The position numbers and the translations under genes are program-made. The notes below the pieces were generated by a model. That model saw only the letters and a list, made by a program, of their open reading frames with translations, was not told the origin of the DNA and did no database searches. This document shows, in pieces, positions 23,901-31,208 of a stretch of DNA of 64,000 nt. The first letter of the stretch is position 1. Each line of letters opens with the position of its first letter. Source of the DNA: Cyclina sinensis (lineage: Eukaryota > Mollusca > Bivalvia > Venerida > Veneridae); NCBI GenBank assembly GCA_012932295.1, contig JAAONU010000013.1:10752821-10816820 (forward strand), in the 5' to 3' direction.

Positions 23901-25924
23901 CTCACCGAATATACAACAGAAAGTACAACAATATCTGAAGTAAATACTGGGATTACTGTTGATATAGAGGGTATCACAGTTACTGCTTCATCAACCGCTA
24001 GAATAACAATAGACTGCATAAGGGCATGGAGAAAGGGGAAAACGGACCAAGAAGTACAGGATGATAAAAACGCTTATTGCAAAGCAGCATCTACGTCAAG
24101 TTCTGGTGTTGATACAAGTCTTATGTTGTCTCTGCCTTTTGATGAAGGAGAAGGAACAACATCAACCATGACGACTTTTAGTACAAACACAGGAACGACC
24201 TCTGGCTCTGTTACAGGCACCGTTTCTGGAACATTATCAGGTTATTATTTAATTTGTGTAAAAATGTGTAGCAGTTTACTTTAATTTGATTGCATAATCA
24301 TCAGAAATACATCACTCACAAAAAATATCACTTTTGATGGAACCATATACCGGTAACTTTAATTTTACACTATCATGTATTATCGTATTGTTTACTTCAT
24401 TACAGATTGATTGGTGTTATAATAATAAGTTATTTTAAATTTTCATGTGATATTGCCTAGTTTAAAACTTATACAATAAGTGCTAAAACATACAGTGACA
24501 GAAGTGTCGGGTAGAAACGTGTTTTTTTCTTATTTAAACAAATACTTTGATTGTGAAAACCATTCAAGCAAATTTCTTACTTTTTCTCTTTCAGGCTCAT
24601 TAACAAATGAAACATGGGTGCCTTCATCGATTCCAGTTCCTGCTGTCCATTTACCGGACCCATTGTCTCCTTACAGTCGTACTGCTTTACCAGACTATAC
24701 AGATGCTGTACGGGACTGCCTTGGTGTTATCAATAATGCATCAATTGCTGACAGTTTGGACTCAGTTACAACCAGTATCACAGACTACTTTTTAGAAGCT
24801 TGTATCCGAGAACATGAAAGGGCTGGCTCAGATGATGTGACAAAAATTTTAAAGTATTCAATGATTTACTACAGCGTGTCTGTTTCAGGTGTAGATGAAT
24901 GTAAATTCAAAGACTTCTTTTATTTTTGTGATGAAACAGAAGATTCCAAATCATCATCTATAATTATTATTATAATTCCTATTGTGGTGGCTGTTATTTT
25001 AATGATTGCAGTCATTATTATTGTCCTTTATTGTAAGAAATCCAAGGCCAAAAAGAGGCAAGGTGAAGAGGAAGAATTATTCACTGAGGTTTCAAACCGT
25101 AAATTCAGGCCAAGTAGAGCATTGAGAGAGACTTCCTTTATGTCAGCAACAACAAGCAGGGCAGATTCACCAACATGGCTTGATGATGGAAGGTCCTCTG
25201 CAGCATCCTGGCGTTCCAGAGGATCAGTTAACTCAAGGTTTTTTGATTCCCCAATTTTGTTTATTGGATCACCACCCACAAGTACACAAGACAGTGGACG
25301 TAGTCCAACTCCTTCATCAAGCCGTGGATGGTCTCCATTCAGGATTATTTAGGCAAAAGGTCTGTATCCCCACAGCCACAGACTATCTCTGTGAGTTCAA
25401 ATCCAAAAGGAGAGAAGAATCAAGCAGAACCTGAAGGTACCAAACGACAGAAGAAAAATCATGCCTCATCAATCAGATAATTTAACAGCTGTTACGAAAC
25501 TTATACAGAAAGCACGTGAGTCTGGCGAGGCGTCATCACCGCATCCCCGTGTACCACCAAATAATGCTACAGCACCACATCCAGATACATCTCGAGGACT
25601 AGGGTCACCTGTTTACACACCTTTGCCATCTGCAAATAGGACAGCACCAACAAGCATATTTGGTGCAAGGGAGACACCACTTCCCAAATTTGGTGCCTCT
25701 GCCCCTACAAGCATTATGGGGACTAGAGTACTCCACAAGCAAGGTTTTCAAAAGACGCGTCAAAAGGCGCAAAATTTAATGAAGCCTACAGACAATCTCC
25801 ATTTATGAAAGGCATGGCAATTCCTCGTCTTCCACCTTCCATGAACATTGAAGAAAGGGGCAGACGACCATCTGAAGCACAGCCAAACTCCAGTAGTATA
25901 CTCGATGACTTGGATATGAAATAA
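1..25924 (+). CDS. Giant VWD/LamG-like/EGF-repeat single-pass membrane protein, 5' truncated, 8 exons
   Basis: Predicted exons are 1-5991, 8220-8666, 10246-10793, 14754-14875, 15452-15852, 16029-21269, 22001-24240 and 24595-25924 (about 16.3 kb). All introns are GT-AG with compatible phases. The product starts inside an EGF-like module. It then repeats eight times a VWD domain (hallmarks GLLGNCN, GIFGKC, GVFGNC), a LamG/concanavalin-like domain, a helical spacer with 3-4 Cys, and an EGF-like pair containing CPGG and GHG/C.C motifs. A transmembrane helix near 24960-25032 and a Ser/Pro-rich tail end the protein. The role is probably extracellular adhesion, matrix binding or recognition; this is inferred from domain classes only. 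The frame is broken about 29 times by single-base indels, so the gene is either a poorly polished assembly of a live gene or a decaying copy. I recognise no specific orthologue; vertebrate VWDE is only a distant architectural comparison. Confidence 0.8.
6613..7980 (+). repeat. Composite repeat with ~145 bp core units, copy 1 (intron)
   Basis: The left end contains TATATGGCCGAAGAGGGCAT. A body follows of about eight diverged units near 145 bp, each with a TCAAAGGTCAAGGTCA-like core and ATGACCCCTAT. The right end has a short inverted copy of the left motif, a hairpin-like GCTCTGCCCAGCAGTGCTC, and TCTTGTT. The left arm, tandem cores and 3' hairpin resemble the bivalve pearl / HINE (Helentron-derived) plan; that placement is inference. 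Perfect GGTCANNNTGACC palindromes lie at 7102-7114, 7247-7259, 7680-7692 and 7825-7837. The element fills most of the intron 5992-8219, and the rest of that intron shows nothing notable. Confidence 0.8.
8220..8666 (+). CDS. Exon: basic second part of VWD4
   Basis: The exon follows acceptor TTCTGTTTCAG at 8219 and ends at donor GTAAGT (8667), phase 0 at both ends. It joins directly to the exon ending at 5991. The 149 residues are strikingly basic, with clusters such as NGRKKRKL, NGKKWNKK and WIRKKNAKK. They end in a VWD-like segment with a Cys after RGL (TRGLCNYVPD) where other units have GLLGNC. The basic charge sits just after the acidic EGF3 linker. No frameshift is needed. Heparin or polyanion binding is conceivable but not shown. 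Confidence 0.72.
8667..10245 (+). other. Intron with an old diverged repeat
   Basis: A GT-AG intron. Around 9600-9930 there is a decayed relative of the CCTGGGGTCA-type composite repeats (phrases like GTTGCTGTAGGAACTAGG, AGTAGACCTCTTACAAGG). The rest is AT-rich with no coding signal. Confidence 0.45.
10246..10793 (+). CDS. Exon: linker and LamG4
   Basis: The acceptor is TTTTTACAG at 10245 and the donor is AAG|GTATGC at 10794. The exon enters in phase 0 and ends in phase 2, completing an Arg codon in the next exon. It encodes a Cys-containing lead-in (CAPAVDFSD..., then a CC pair) and a LamG-like beta sandwich. That fold is recognisable by the phrases TISFYLKT, KWYQIVLTY and GGALSLGKF, which align with LamG2, 3 and 5-8 of the same protein. 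No frame break is seen. Confidence 0.72.
11015..11212 (+). mobile_element. tRNA-derived SINE in intron
   Basis: A tRNA-like head carries box A TGGCCTAGTGG (11027-11037) and box B GGTTCAGGTCG (11071-11081), the internal promoter of RNA polymerase III. About 120 bp of non-tRNA body ends in an AT-rich tail. The cloverleaf is degraded, so it is not a functional tRNA. It could be related to one of the widespread molluscan SINE families, but I cannot assign it. Confidence 0.7.
11390..13337 (+). repeat. Composite repeat with ~145 bp core units, copy 2 (intron)
   Basis: This is the same family as 6613-7980. The left end has TTATATGCCTGAAGGGGGCA and the right end CGGCCATATAATGCTCCGCC followed by GTGCTCTTGTT. 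There are about a dozen core units. Perfect GGTCANNNTGACC palindromes lie at 11873-11885, 12150-12162, 12295-12307, 13008-13020 and 13153-13165. Units differ by 10-20% by eye, so the array is not young. Confidence 0.8.
13360..14502 (+). repeat. Degenerate CTCTTGTT-terminated repeat (intron)
   Basis: Patches match the CCTGGGGTCA-type repeats, for example TCAGTAGATCTCTACCCAGA and GTCAGATGTTTTACATAGAC. The right end reads ACTCAGGTGAGCAG, a decayed hairpin, then ACCTCTTGTTA near 14502. It is strongly diverged and probably old. Confidence 0.55.
14754..14875 (+). CDS. Small exon: end of LamG4 and start of spacer 4
   Basis: A 122-nt exon lies between acceptor TTGTATTATAG (14753) and donor ACA|GTAAGT (14876). 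It completes an Arg codon from the previous exon, continues as ALDTTTVAYLFMKPVET, and ends in the acidic FDDDASY. It splits a Ser codon with the next exon. The phases on both sides fit, which is the main support for so short an exon. Confidence 0.62.
15196..15310 (+). repeat. Short GC-rich tandem repeat in intron
   Basis: About three to four copies of a unit near 25 bp, GGGGTAGAGCATGGGACTCAGTG, lie in the intron 14876-15451. TAGAGCATGGGACTC resembles part of a tRNA-like SINE head, so the array may have grown from one. The rest of the intron is unremarkable. Confidence 0.6.
15452..15852 (+). CDS. Exon: spacer 4 with two furin-type sites
   Basis: The acceptor is AATGTTACAG (15451) and the donor is ATC|GTAAGT (15853). 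The exon encodes a Lys/Arg/Asp-rich stretch and then the start of the Cys-bearing spacer (SLCDNIFYG). Two dibasic processing motifs stand out: RKRR|D at 15625-15636 and RTRR|D at 15773-15784. Both fit the furin consensus RX(K/R)R. None of the other seven spacers shows such a site in my reading. One +1 frame change near 15655 lies between the two motifs. Confidence 0.68.
16029..21269 (+). CDS. Exon: rest of unit 4, units 5-6 and most of unit 7
   Basis: The acceptor is TTATTTTCAG (16028) and the donor is CTG|GTAAGT (21270). Order: rest of spacer 4 to 16220; EGF4 16230-16480; VWD5 16520-17110; LamG5 17220-17715; spacer 17720-18180; EGF5 18190-18430; VWD6 18480-18940 (TGVFGNC); LamG6 19060-19560; spacer 19590-20030; EGF6 20040-20270; VWD7 20320-20830; most of LamG7 20960-21269. 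Frame changes fall near 16564, 16784, 17699, 17830, 18222, 19027 (-1), 19135, 19373, 19936, 19995, 20598 and 21058. Several are an extra base in a short run, such as CCC for CC at 16784. Removing one base restores the module seen in sister units. Confidence 0.76.
21270..22000 (+). other. Intron inside LamG7
   Basis: A GTAAGT donor and TTTATAG acceptor bound 731 bp of AT-rich DNA. Loosely repeated phrases (TAATGACTTACATTCAGTTGAATG and similar) hint at an old tandem duplication. I see no gene or clear mobile element. Confidence 0.55.
22001..24240 (+). CDS. Exon: end of LamG7, spacer 7, EGF7, VWD8, LamG8
   Basis: The acceptor is TCATTTATAG (22000). The donor TCAG|GTTATT at 24241 is the weakest site of the gene but has the right phase. 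Order: end of LamG7 to 22190 (GYIDEVRIWSRP); spacer 22230-22650; EGF7 22660-22980, lengthened by an insertion with VVDFWTNYLSSSN; VWD8 23010-23440, whose GLFG motif lacks the usual following Cys; LamG8 23540-24040; then a Ser/Thr/Gly-rich stretch 24090-24240. Frame changes fall near 22232 (-1), 23245, 23590 and 23812. A mucin-like O-glycosylated stalk is plausible for the last segment. Confidence 0.74.
24241..24594 (+). other. Short intron before the terminal exon
   Basis: 354 bp of AT-rich sequence between a weak GTTATT donor and a strong TTTCTCTTTCAG acceptor. Nothing else is visible. Confidence 0.5.
24595..25924 (+). CDS. Terminal exon: last spacer, transmembrane helix and cytoplasmic tail
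   Basis: The acceptor is CTCTTTCAG (24594), completing a Gly codon. The last extracellular spacer has the usual Cys pattern (DCLGVI..., EACIREH..., VDECKF). A run of about 24 Ile/Val/Ala/Leu residues follows at roughly 24960-25032, then a KKSKAKKRQ stop-transfer sequence. The tail is Ser/Pro/Arg-rich with SP/TP motifs and an internal repeat (APTSIFGAR, APTSIMGTR). It ends in SSSILDDLDMK and TAA at 25922-25924. Three indels (near 25345, 25480 and 25725) must be bridged. I chose the frames by composition and by the late acidic end, so the tail is less certain than the helix. Confidence 0.7.
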
Positions 25925-26640
25925 AATTCAACATAGTGCTTCAGTATATTCAAAACTAACAGATTTTTATTTATTCATTTTTTTTTGTGTAAATTCAAGA
26001 ACGGAAGGTGCAGTTTTTAGCTACCTATTGTTAACTGGGAAGTAATCGATGATGAACATCTCTGCAGATTAGGAATACAGTAGAATGCTTGTAAAATGTG
26101 ATTATCAAAAGATATCAGATAGACTTGATATATATATATGTTTATAAGAAATGCATATTCTACAATGTTATGCTATATTTTTATGGTTTTTGTCAATTTA
26201 TCAATGTCTGTGATTTTAAACTGTCAATAAATTTTGTGATATTTTTTGTTATACGATTTATCACTTGCTAACATTTAAATAAATTTTGTGATATGATTTT
26301 GTGATGTGATTTAATATGACTATTAAAATGTATTTGCTCAACGATTCGCAGCATATGCGATATTTGTAGGTCTTTCTTTTTTATTTTCAAGATTTATATA
26401 GAAATACTTTTACTTAATTTTGCTTCTTAAAGAACTAAAGCTAAATGCATTTATTTGGAATAAATATTTGTAAAGATGCAATTGAATAGATATCTGTAAA
26501 TATTCTAACGATGTTATTTTAATCTTCATTCTGACACCTTTAGTCAATGTCCTTTAAATCTCTTTCTGTTTGCTGTTTGTTTCTTGTCTTTTTTTATTAT
26601 TCTTGTAGATGGATAGAAATAAAGCTTCTTAATGAAAGAA
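25925..26640 (+). terminator. 3' UTR and polyadenylation signals of the giant receptor gene
   Basis: This AT-rich stretch follows the TAA at 25924. AATAAA hexamers occur at 26226-26231, 26459-26464 and 26618-26623, so alternative 3' ends are possible. I see no coding potential or repeat here. Confidence 0.5.
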
Positions 26641-26984
26641 AAACCTGTTTTGTTGTTATTTTTTTTTTCTTCACAAAAATGTGCTAATGATAAAGCAAAG
26701 TGTTGTTTTTTTTCAAACAGAAACTTAAAAACGGACGAAATGGACAAGGACCATAAAGAAAAACAGTGCAAATTACACTAAGACAGGGCTTATATGGGAA
26801 TGAAGTGGTAGGGATTAGAGCCAATATAAGATTCTCAAAAAAGTAATTTTGATCCCAATCATGACCACTGAACATTAATTTTCATCTTCTTAAAATATAA
26901 GCCTGACAATGTATTAAATTGACAATGTTATAAACATATTTATCTTAAAGTGATAATTTGTTTGCTAGTCCTTTAGCACCATGG

Positions 26985-28102
26985 CTTTTTAGCACTGCAC
27001 AGGGTGAGCATTTTGGGACCGTTGATTGTCCGTCGTGCGTCGTCAACAATTTGACTTGAACGACATCTCCTAAACCGCTAAGCCAACATTGACGAAACAT
27101 GCCTGGGATATTCCTTGCATGAAGCTCTAAAAATTCAATTACATCAAGAACTCTGGTTGCTATGGCAACTGAAAGAAAAAATCTTTGAAAATCTTCTTGT
27201 CTGAAACCACAATGCCCTGAGCCTTAAGATTTGGTGTGTAGCAATGTCCAGTGAACCTCTACCAAGTTGTTCAAATTATGCCCCTGGGGTCAAATTTGGC
27301 CCTGGGGGTCAATTGATTTTACGTAGACTTATTTAGGGAAATCTTTGAAAATCTTCTTGTCTGAAACCACACGACCCTGAGCCTTAAGATTTGGTATGTA
27401 GCATTGTCTTGTGGACCTCTACCAAGTTTGTTCAAATTCTGCCCCTGGGGTCAAATTTGGCCCCACCCGGGGGTCAATTGATTTTACATAGGCTTATATA
27501 GGGAAAACTTTGAAAATCTTCTACTCTGAAACGACAAGGGCCTGAGCCTTAAGATTTGGTAGTGTAGCATTGTCTAGTGAACCTCTACCTAAGTTTGTTC
27601 AAATTCTACCCCTGGGGTCAAATTTCGCCCCAACCCTGGGTCATTGGTTTTACATAGGCTTATATAGAGAAAACTTTGAAAATCTTCTTTGTCTGAAACT
27701 ACAAGGCCCTGAGCTGTAAGATTTGGTATTTAGCACTTGTCTAGTGGACCTCTACCAGATTTATTCAAATTATCCCCCCTAGGGTCAAATTTGGCACTAC
27801 CGCGGGGGTCAGTTGATGTTACCTAGGCTTATATAGGCAAAACTTTAAAAAAAAACCTCTTGTCTGAAACCACAGAGCCTAGAACTTAGATATTTTTAAT
27901 GGAGCATCTGTTAGAGGTCATCTACCAAGTTTGTTCAAATTATGCCCCTTGAGTGAAATTTGGCCCTGCCCTGGGGGTCACTTGTATTCATATAGAGTTA
28001 TAATTGGGAGATTCTTAAAAAAAGCTTCGATGTTAGCTCAATAGCAGACCCAAAGGCAAAGTATTCAGGTGAGCGATCTAGGGCCATCATGGCCCTCTTG
28101 TT
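26985..28102 (+). repeat. CCTGGGGTCA-type composite repeat, intergenic copy
   Basis: The left end has GGGTGAGCATTTTGGGACCG and TCGTCAACAATTTGAC. About five units near 165 bp follow, each with TCTTGTCTGAAACCACA, TAAGATTTGGTATGTAGCA and GCCCCTGGGGTCAAATTTGG. The right end has CAGGTGAGCGATC, then a near-perfect hairpin GGGCCATCATGGCCC and TCTTGTTA. The hairpin end and the inverted GAGC motifs fit a Helentron-like non-autonomous element; this is inference. Confidence 0.75.
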
Positions 28103-28660
28103 ATAATTGTCCTTTTTTTCTGTCGTCAGTCATTCGCTGTCATCATTTTAGCACTGTGAACACTAGATCCACTTTTTTTTCATTTCCATCAAATATGCTT
28201 ACATGTACTTACAATGTTTCTTCTGAAAATCTCTGCAGTTCGTGGATTAAAAAACTAGGCCATCGGTGCATATCAAAGGAAACGGAAGGCCACTTTGTTT
28301 TACAGTCATCATGAAACTTTGCTTTAAATGATTCCCATAAACATCTTTCAAATAAATTCGAAAGTAGGTCACCAGCACAGGTCAGTGAACAGTGTAGATA
28401 CCTAAGTGTTGGCCAAATCTTCATGATGCGTGTTCCAGATCTTTGTTTAAATGATATATCGGAAAAGTTTGAAACTTGGTCATGTGGGATCATACTAGAT
28501 CACCAACTCAAGCCAAGGAAAACCGTTACTATAGAATTAAATGTTTTAACCACTTACGAAACTTGTTCATTTGTCGAGTTGATCTCTGGCTTAGTTTTGA
28601 AAATGGGCCATTGGGAATCAAAAAATAGGTCACCAGCTTAGATCCTTGAAAACCCGGATT
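28103..28660 (+). repeat. Diverged ACTAGGTCACCAG-type repeat fragments
   Basis: Phrases such as AGGTCACCAGCTTAGATCC and GAAAACCGTTACTATAGAAT recur in the intron region 55560-56030 in altered form. These are decayed pieces of another dispersed family. Open frames here carry no recognisable protein. Confidence 0.45.
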
Positions 28661-29430
28661 AGAAGACAGTTATGAAATCGCCGTATTAACGTAACTGCGT
28701 CAATGTATATAGTGATACAGGTATATAATGGACTACTTCTCTTATAATCGAAATCGGTTCAACTTCTCAACTATGTTCTAAACTTTAAATTTATGAGATG
28801 CCGGTTGTAATGGATGTTTCGCTGACTTCCAACATTGTTTGCCATTCTCAAATTCTGCATCTTTGTTACAAGTTTTGTAATTATTTATTTGCTTTAAATT
28901 TTCCACATTTAGTTTTCTTGGATGTGATCATCAGACATAGAATAGATTGTGCCGAAAAAATTTGCATATTTTTTTGTATCTGAGTTTATCCTCTGCTACT
29001 GGTTATTATATGCATGAGTACATGAAACAGCTGTCTTTTTTTTACCAATGTCAAGTATTCCACCTTTTACAAAACATCTATAATGTAACATTCAAGTTGC
29101 GTTTTATCAGTAAGCATTTTTCATTTTCTACTTCTTTGTTTCGAAGTCGACATTGTCGCTTTCTTTTTTTTTTTTTTTTTTTTTTTTTTGTGATTTTCAA
29201 TCAGTTTATTTCATAAATAAACATATCCAAGTCATTGCTCCTCAGTCGGTCAATATGTTTAATGTTATGACGTTGCTCCTCACCTTAAATGACTCAAAAA
29301 TAGGATTGTTACAGCTTTTATCAAGTTACAGATACTGAGTGTCTTAGCAGTCCGACGAAAAAGATGGAAGCTAATAAGATTACTGCAGCAACGGGACCAT
29401 TGACGTCTATAAAATCAGGGACGCGCTCAA
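28661..29430. other. Intergenic DNA with a 26-base T run
   Basis: AT-rich, with a T homopolymer at 29164-29189. I see no gene. Confidence 0.4.
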
Positions 29431-29436
29431 AAAGAT

Positions 29437-29722
29437 CAATGGTCCAGTGATAATTAAAGTGCTGGACTGGTAATACAGGGTTCGCGAGTTCGATCCCCCG
29501 CTCATCCACTAACATTACTAGTCGTCTTTCGGATGATACGTTAAACCAAGGTCCCATGTATCAGTGCCCTACACTAAGCGTGGAAAGGAACCAGGGGTGT
29601 CTCCTGAATGGGTTGCTTTCTGTATCTTGCACTAACCCCCAGCAACCTAAAATAACTAAATTCTGCCGGGGGCGTTGGTCAATTGGGCAACCGGTTCCGA
29701 CGATAAATACACTCAAAAAGAT
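29437..29722 (+). mobile_element. tRNA-derived SINE, family S, copy A
   Basis: Box A-like GGTCCAGTGATAA and box B GAGTTCGATCC (29486-29496) are followed by a conserved body. The body includes TCTTTCGGATGATACGTTAA, CCCATGTATCAGTGCC and GCAACCGGTTCCGACG, with an AAAAAGATAGACAG tail. It aligns along its length with the copy at 53884-54172. CTCAAAAAGAT occurs just before and at the end of the copy and may be a target duplication, although the family tail itself has a similar string. Confidence 0.75.
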
Positions 29723-30253
29723 AGACAGAAAGGCAGTGGATGATGACTTGGGATACCCATTCTAGTGACTGGCTGTCCAGAATGACCCCTGAATCTGCGC
29801 TCACTGAAGGCTCATCACGCCATCAAAGGTTCCTTTAAACTTGAAAAACATGGGTCTCGTTAACATACCTCATTTGTTGTTTTTTTAGGAGTATAAACAT
29901 GAAAAAAAAAATCAGGGACCACAACCAAGGTAGCTTCTCTCCATTAGAACACTCCTAGCAGTTTCGTTGACATCGATCATACGGTCTGGTGTTTTAGACA
30001 TTTATTACACATATTACATAAGTATTGTTAATTTACAGCAGACTCGGAAGTACTTTTCATAAGTTCAAATCTTTGAAATGTCACGAAAGACAAAGAATTG
30101 ATCAATGAATATTTCAGGCACAAATCGACTAGAATGAACATATTGACTACCTGTCAATACAATATTACAAAAGTATAAAATGAGTAGTATTTAGCACCAT
30201 TATAATGAGGTTTTCTCGATTCATTCTTTGGATGATCTCAGAGGACGTAATCT
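29723..30253. other. Region downstream of the minus-strand gene
   Basis: This covers the 3' flank of the minus-strand gene. TTTATT at 30001-30006 reads AATAAA on the minus strand, about 250 bp after its stop, and is a candidate polyadenylation signal. Nothing else is recognised. Confidence 0.4.
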
Positions 30254-31208
30254 TCATAATGCAAACATTTGTCGTCTGGTATTGGTCACGTGACTGTGGT
30301 CTCTGGCGACAAGTACTGACGGAATTCTGTTCGAGGCACTGACAACTTCTGTGTATGGAGGTGGCCTGATAATGTAACCATTAATAGTTGCTCGCGAACC
30401 ATCATGATCCGGCCGTAAAATCTGAGCAGTGCTTGAATAATTATGGTACTCTCCATGTGGTAGGTGGCGTGTAATAATTTGTCTTTGTTCACACTGGTGT
30501 CGATTTTCAGCACTATCTTGGTAATGTCTGTGCCTGTCAATGCCAGACTGTGGATCTTCTAATGTTCTGCTTAGCACCGGTGTAACGGTCACAGCAGAAT
30601 CGCATCCAGGAAACTAGATCTACATCGCCACGTGACTGAATTACTGGTGAGTCATGCCGTCTCCCGTCTGCGCGAATTTGGAATAAATTATTGCTTTCAG
30701 AAACTGGTACATGTTCTCTGAAAGACAGTAAAAATAAATTTATGACTGAATTAACTAAAGATCAGTCAAACATGGTGCATGGATAAAGAGCATCGACATT
30801 TTTGTGTGTGTGGGGGGGGGGGGGGGGAAGAGGGGTGAGGAGGGAATGTATTGATTTGATAAATCAGTACTAAATTCATCGTCGGATGCCCACTGTTATT
30901 GCTCTTCATATAAAGTACTAAGTCCACCGTCGGATACCACGTTATTGATTTTCATAAAAAGAAAGCTTAATCTAGTTGCAATACGTCTGAAAGCAAAATA
31001 CAGCTTACTATCTAAACTACTTACAAATAATCGAACTGCTCGAAAGGCTGTTTTTTCTTTGCCAGTATGATTCTCCCAAGCATGGAAAGCAATGTGATAA
31101 GCAGGACTCCGCCTAAACACCACACAATGATGGTTAAAGGTTCCACGCCGTCCTCTTCAATAATGATCACCTCTGTGGTGTTCCCCGCAGCTCTAACGGT
31201 GGCGCTCA
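30254..31208 (-). CDS. Single-pass membrane protein with PPPY-containing tail, last two exons, 5' incomplete
   Basis: Exon 31208-31025 follows acceptor TTAATTCTTACAG and ends at donor GTAAGT. It encodes a short Ser/Glu-rich ectodomain end, a transmembrane helix (PLTIIVWCLGGVLLITLLSM), a positive AKKKQPF flank, and a phase-2 break. Exon 30717-30254 follows acceptor TACTGTCTTTCAG and continues LEHVPVSESNNLF... It then needs one net +1 frame change near 30620-30635 to enter the open frame with TVTPVLSRTLEDPQ and IIRPPPYTEVV, which ends at TGA 30254-30256. PPPY is a classical WW-domain ligand, for example for NEDD4-type ligases or YAP. I do not recognise the family. No upstream exon was found within the 15 kb above it. 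Confidence 0.6.
30718..31024 (-). other. Intron of the minus-strand gene with a 16-base G run
   Basis: GTAAGT...TTTCAG on the minus strand. The plus strand shows G16 at 30812-30827, a candidate quadruplex and a hard spot for sequencing. Confidence 0.55.

Noticed and set aside
1..25924. Alternative genetic code or Euplotes-like programmed +1 shifting
   Set aside because: Breaks lack a common AAA-TAA-like motif and the neighbouring gene reads normally; kept only as a remote option.
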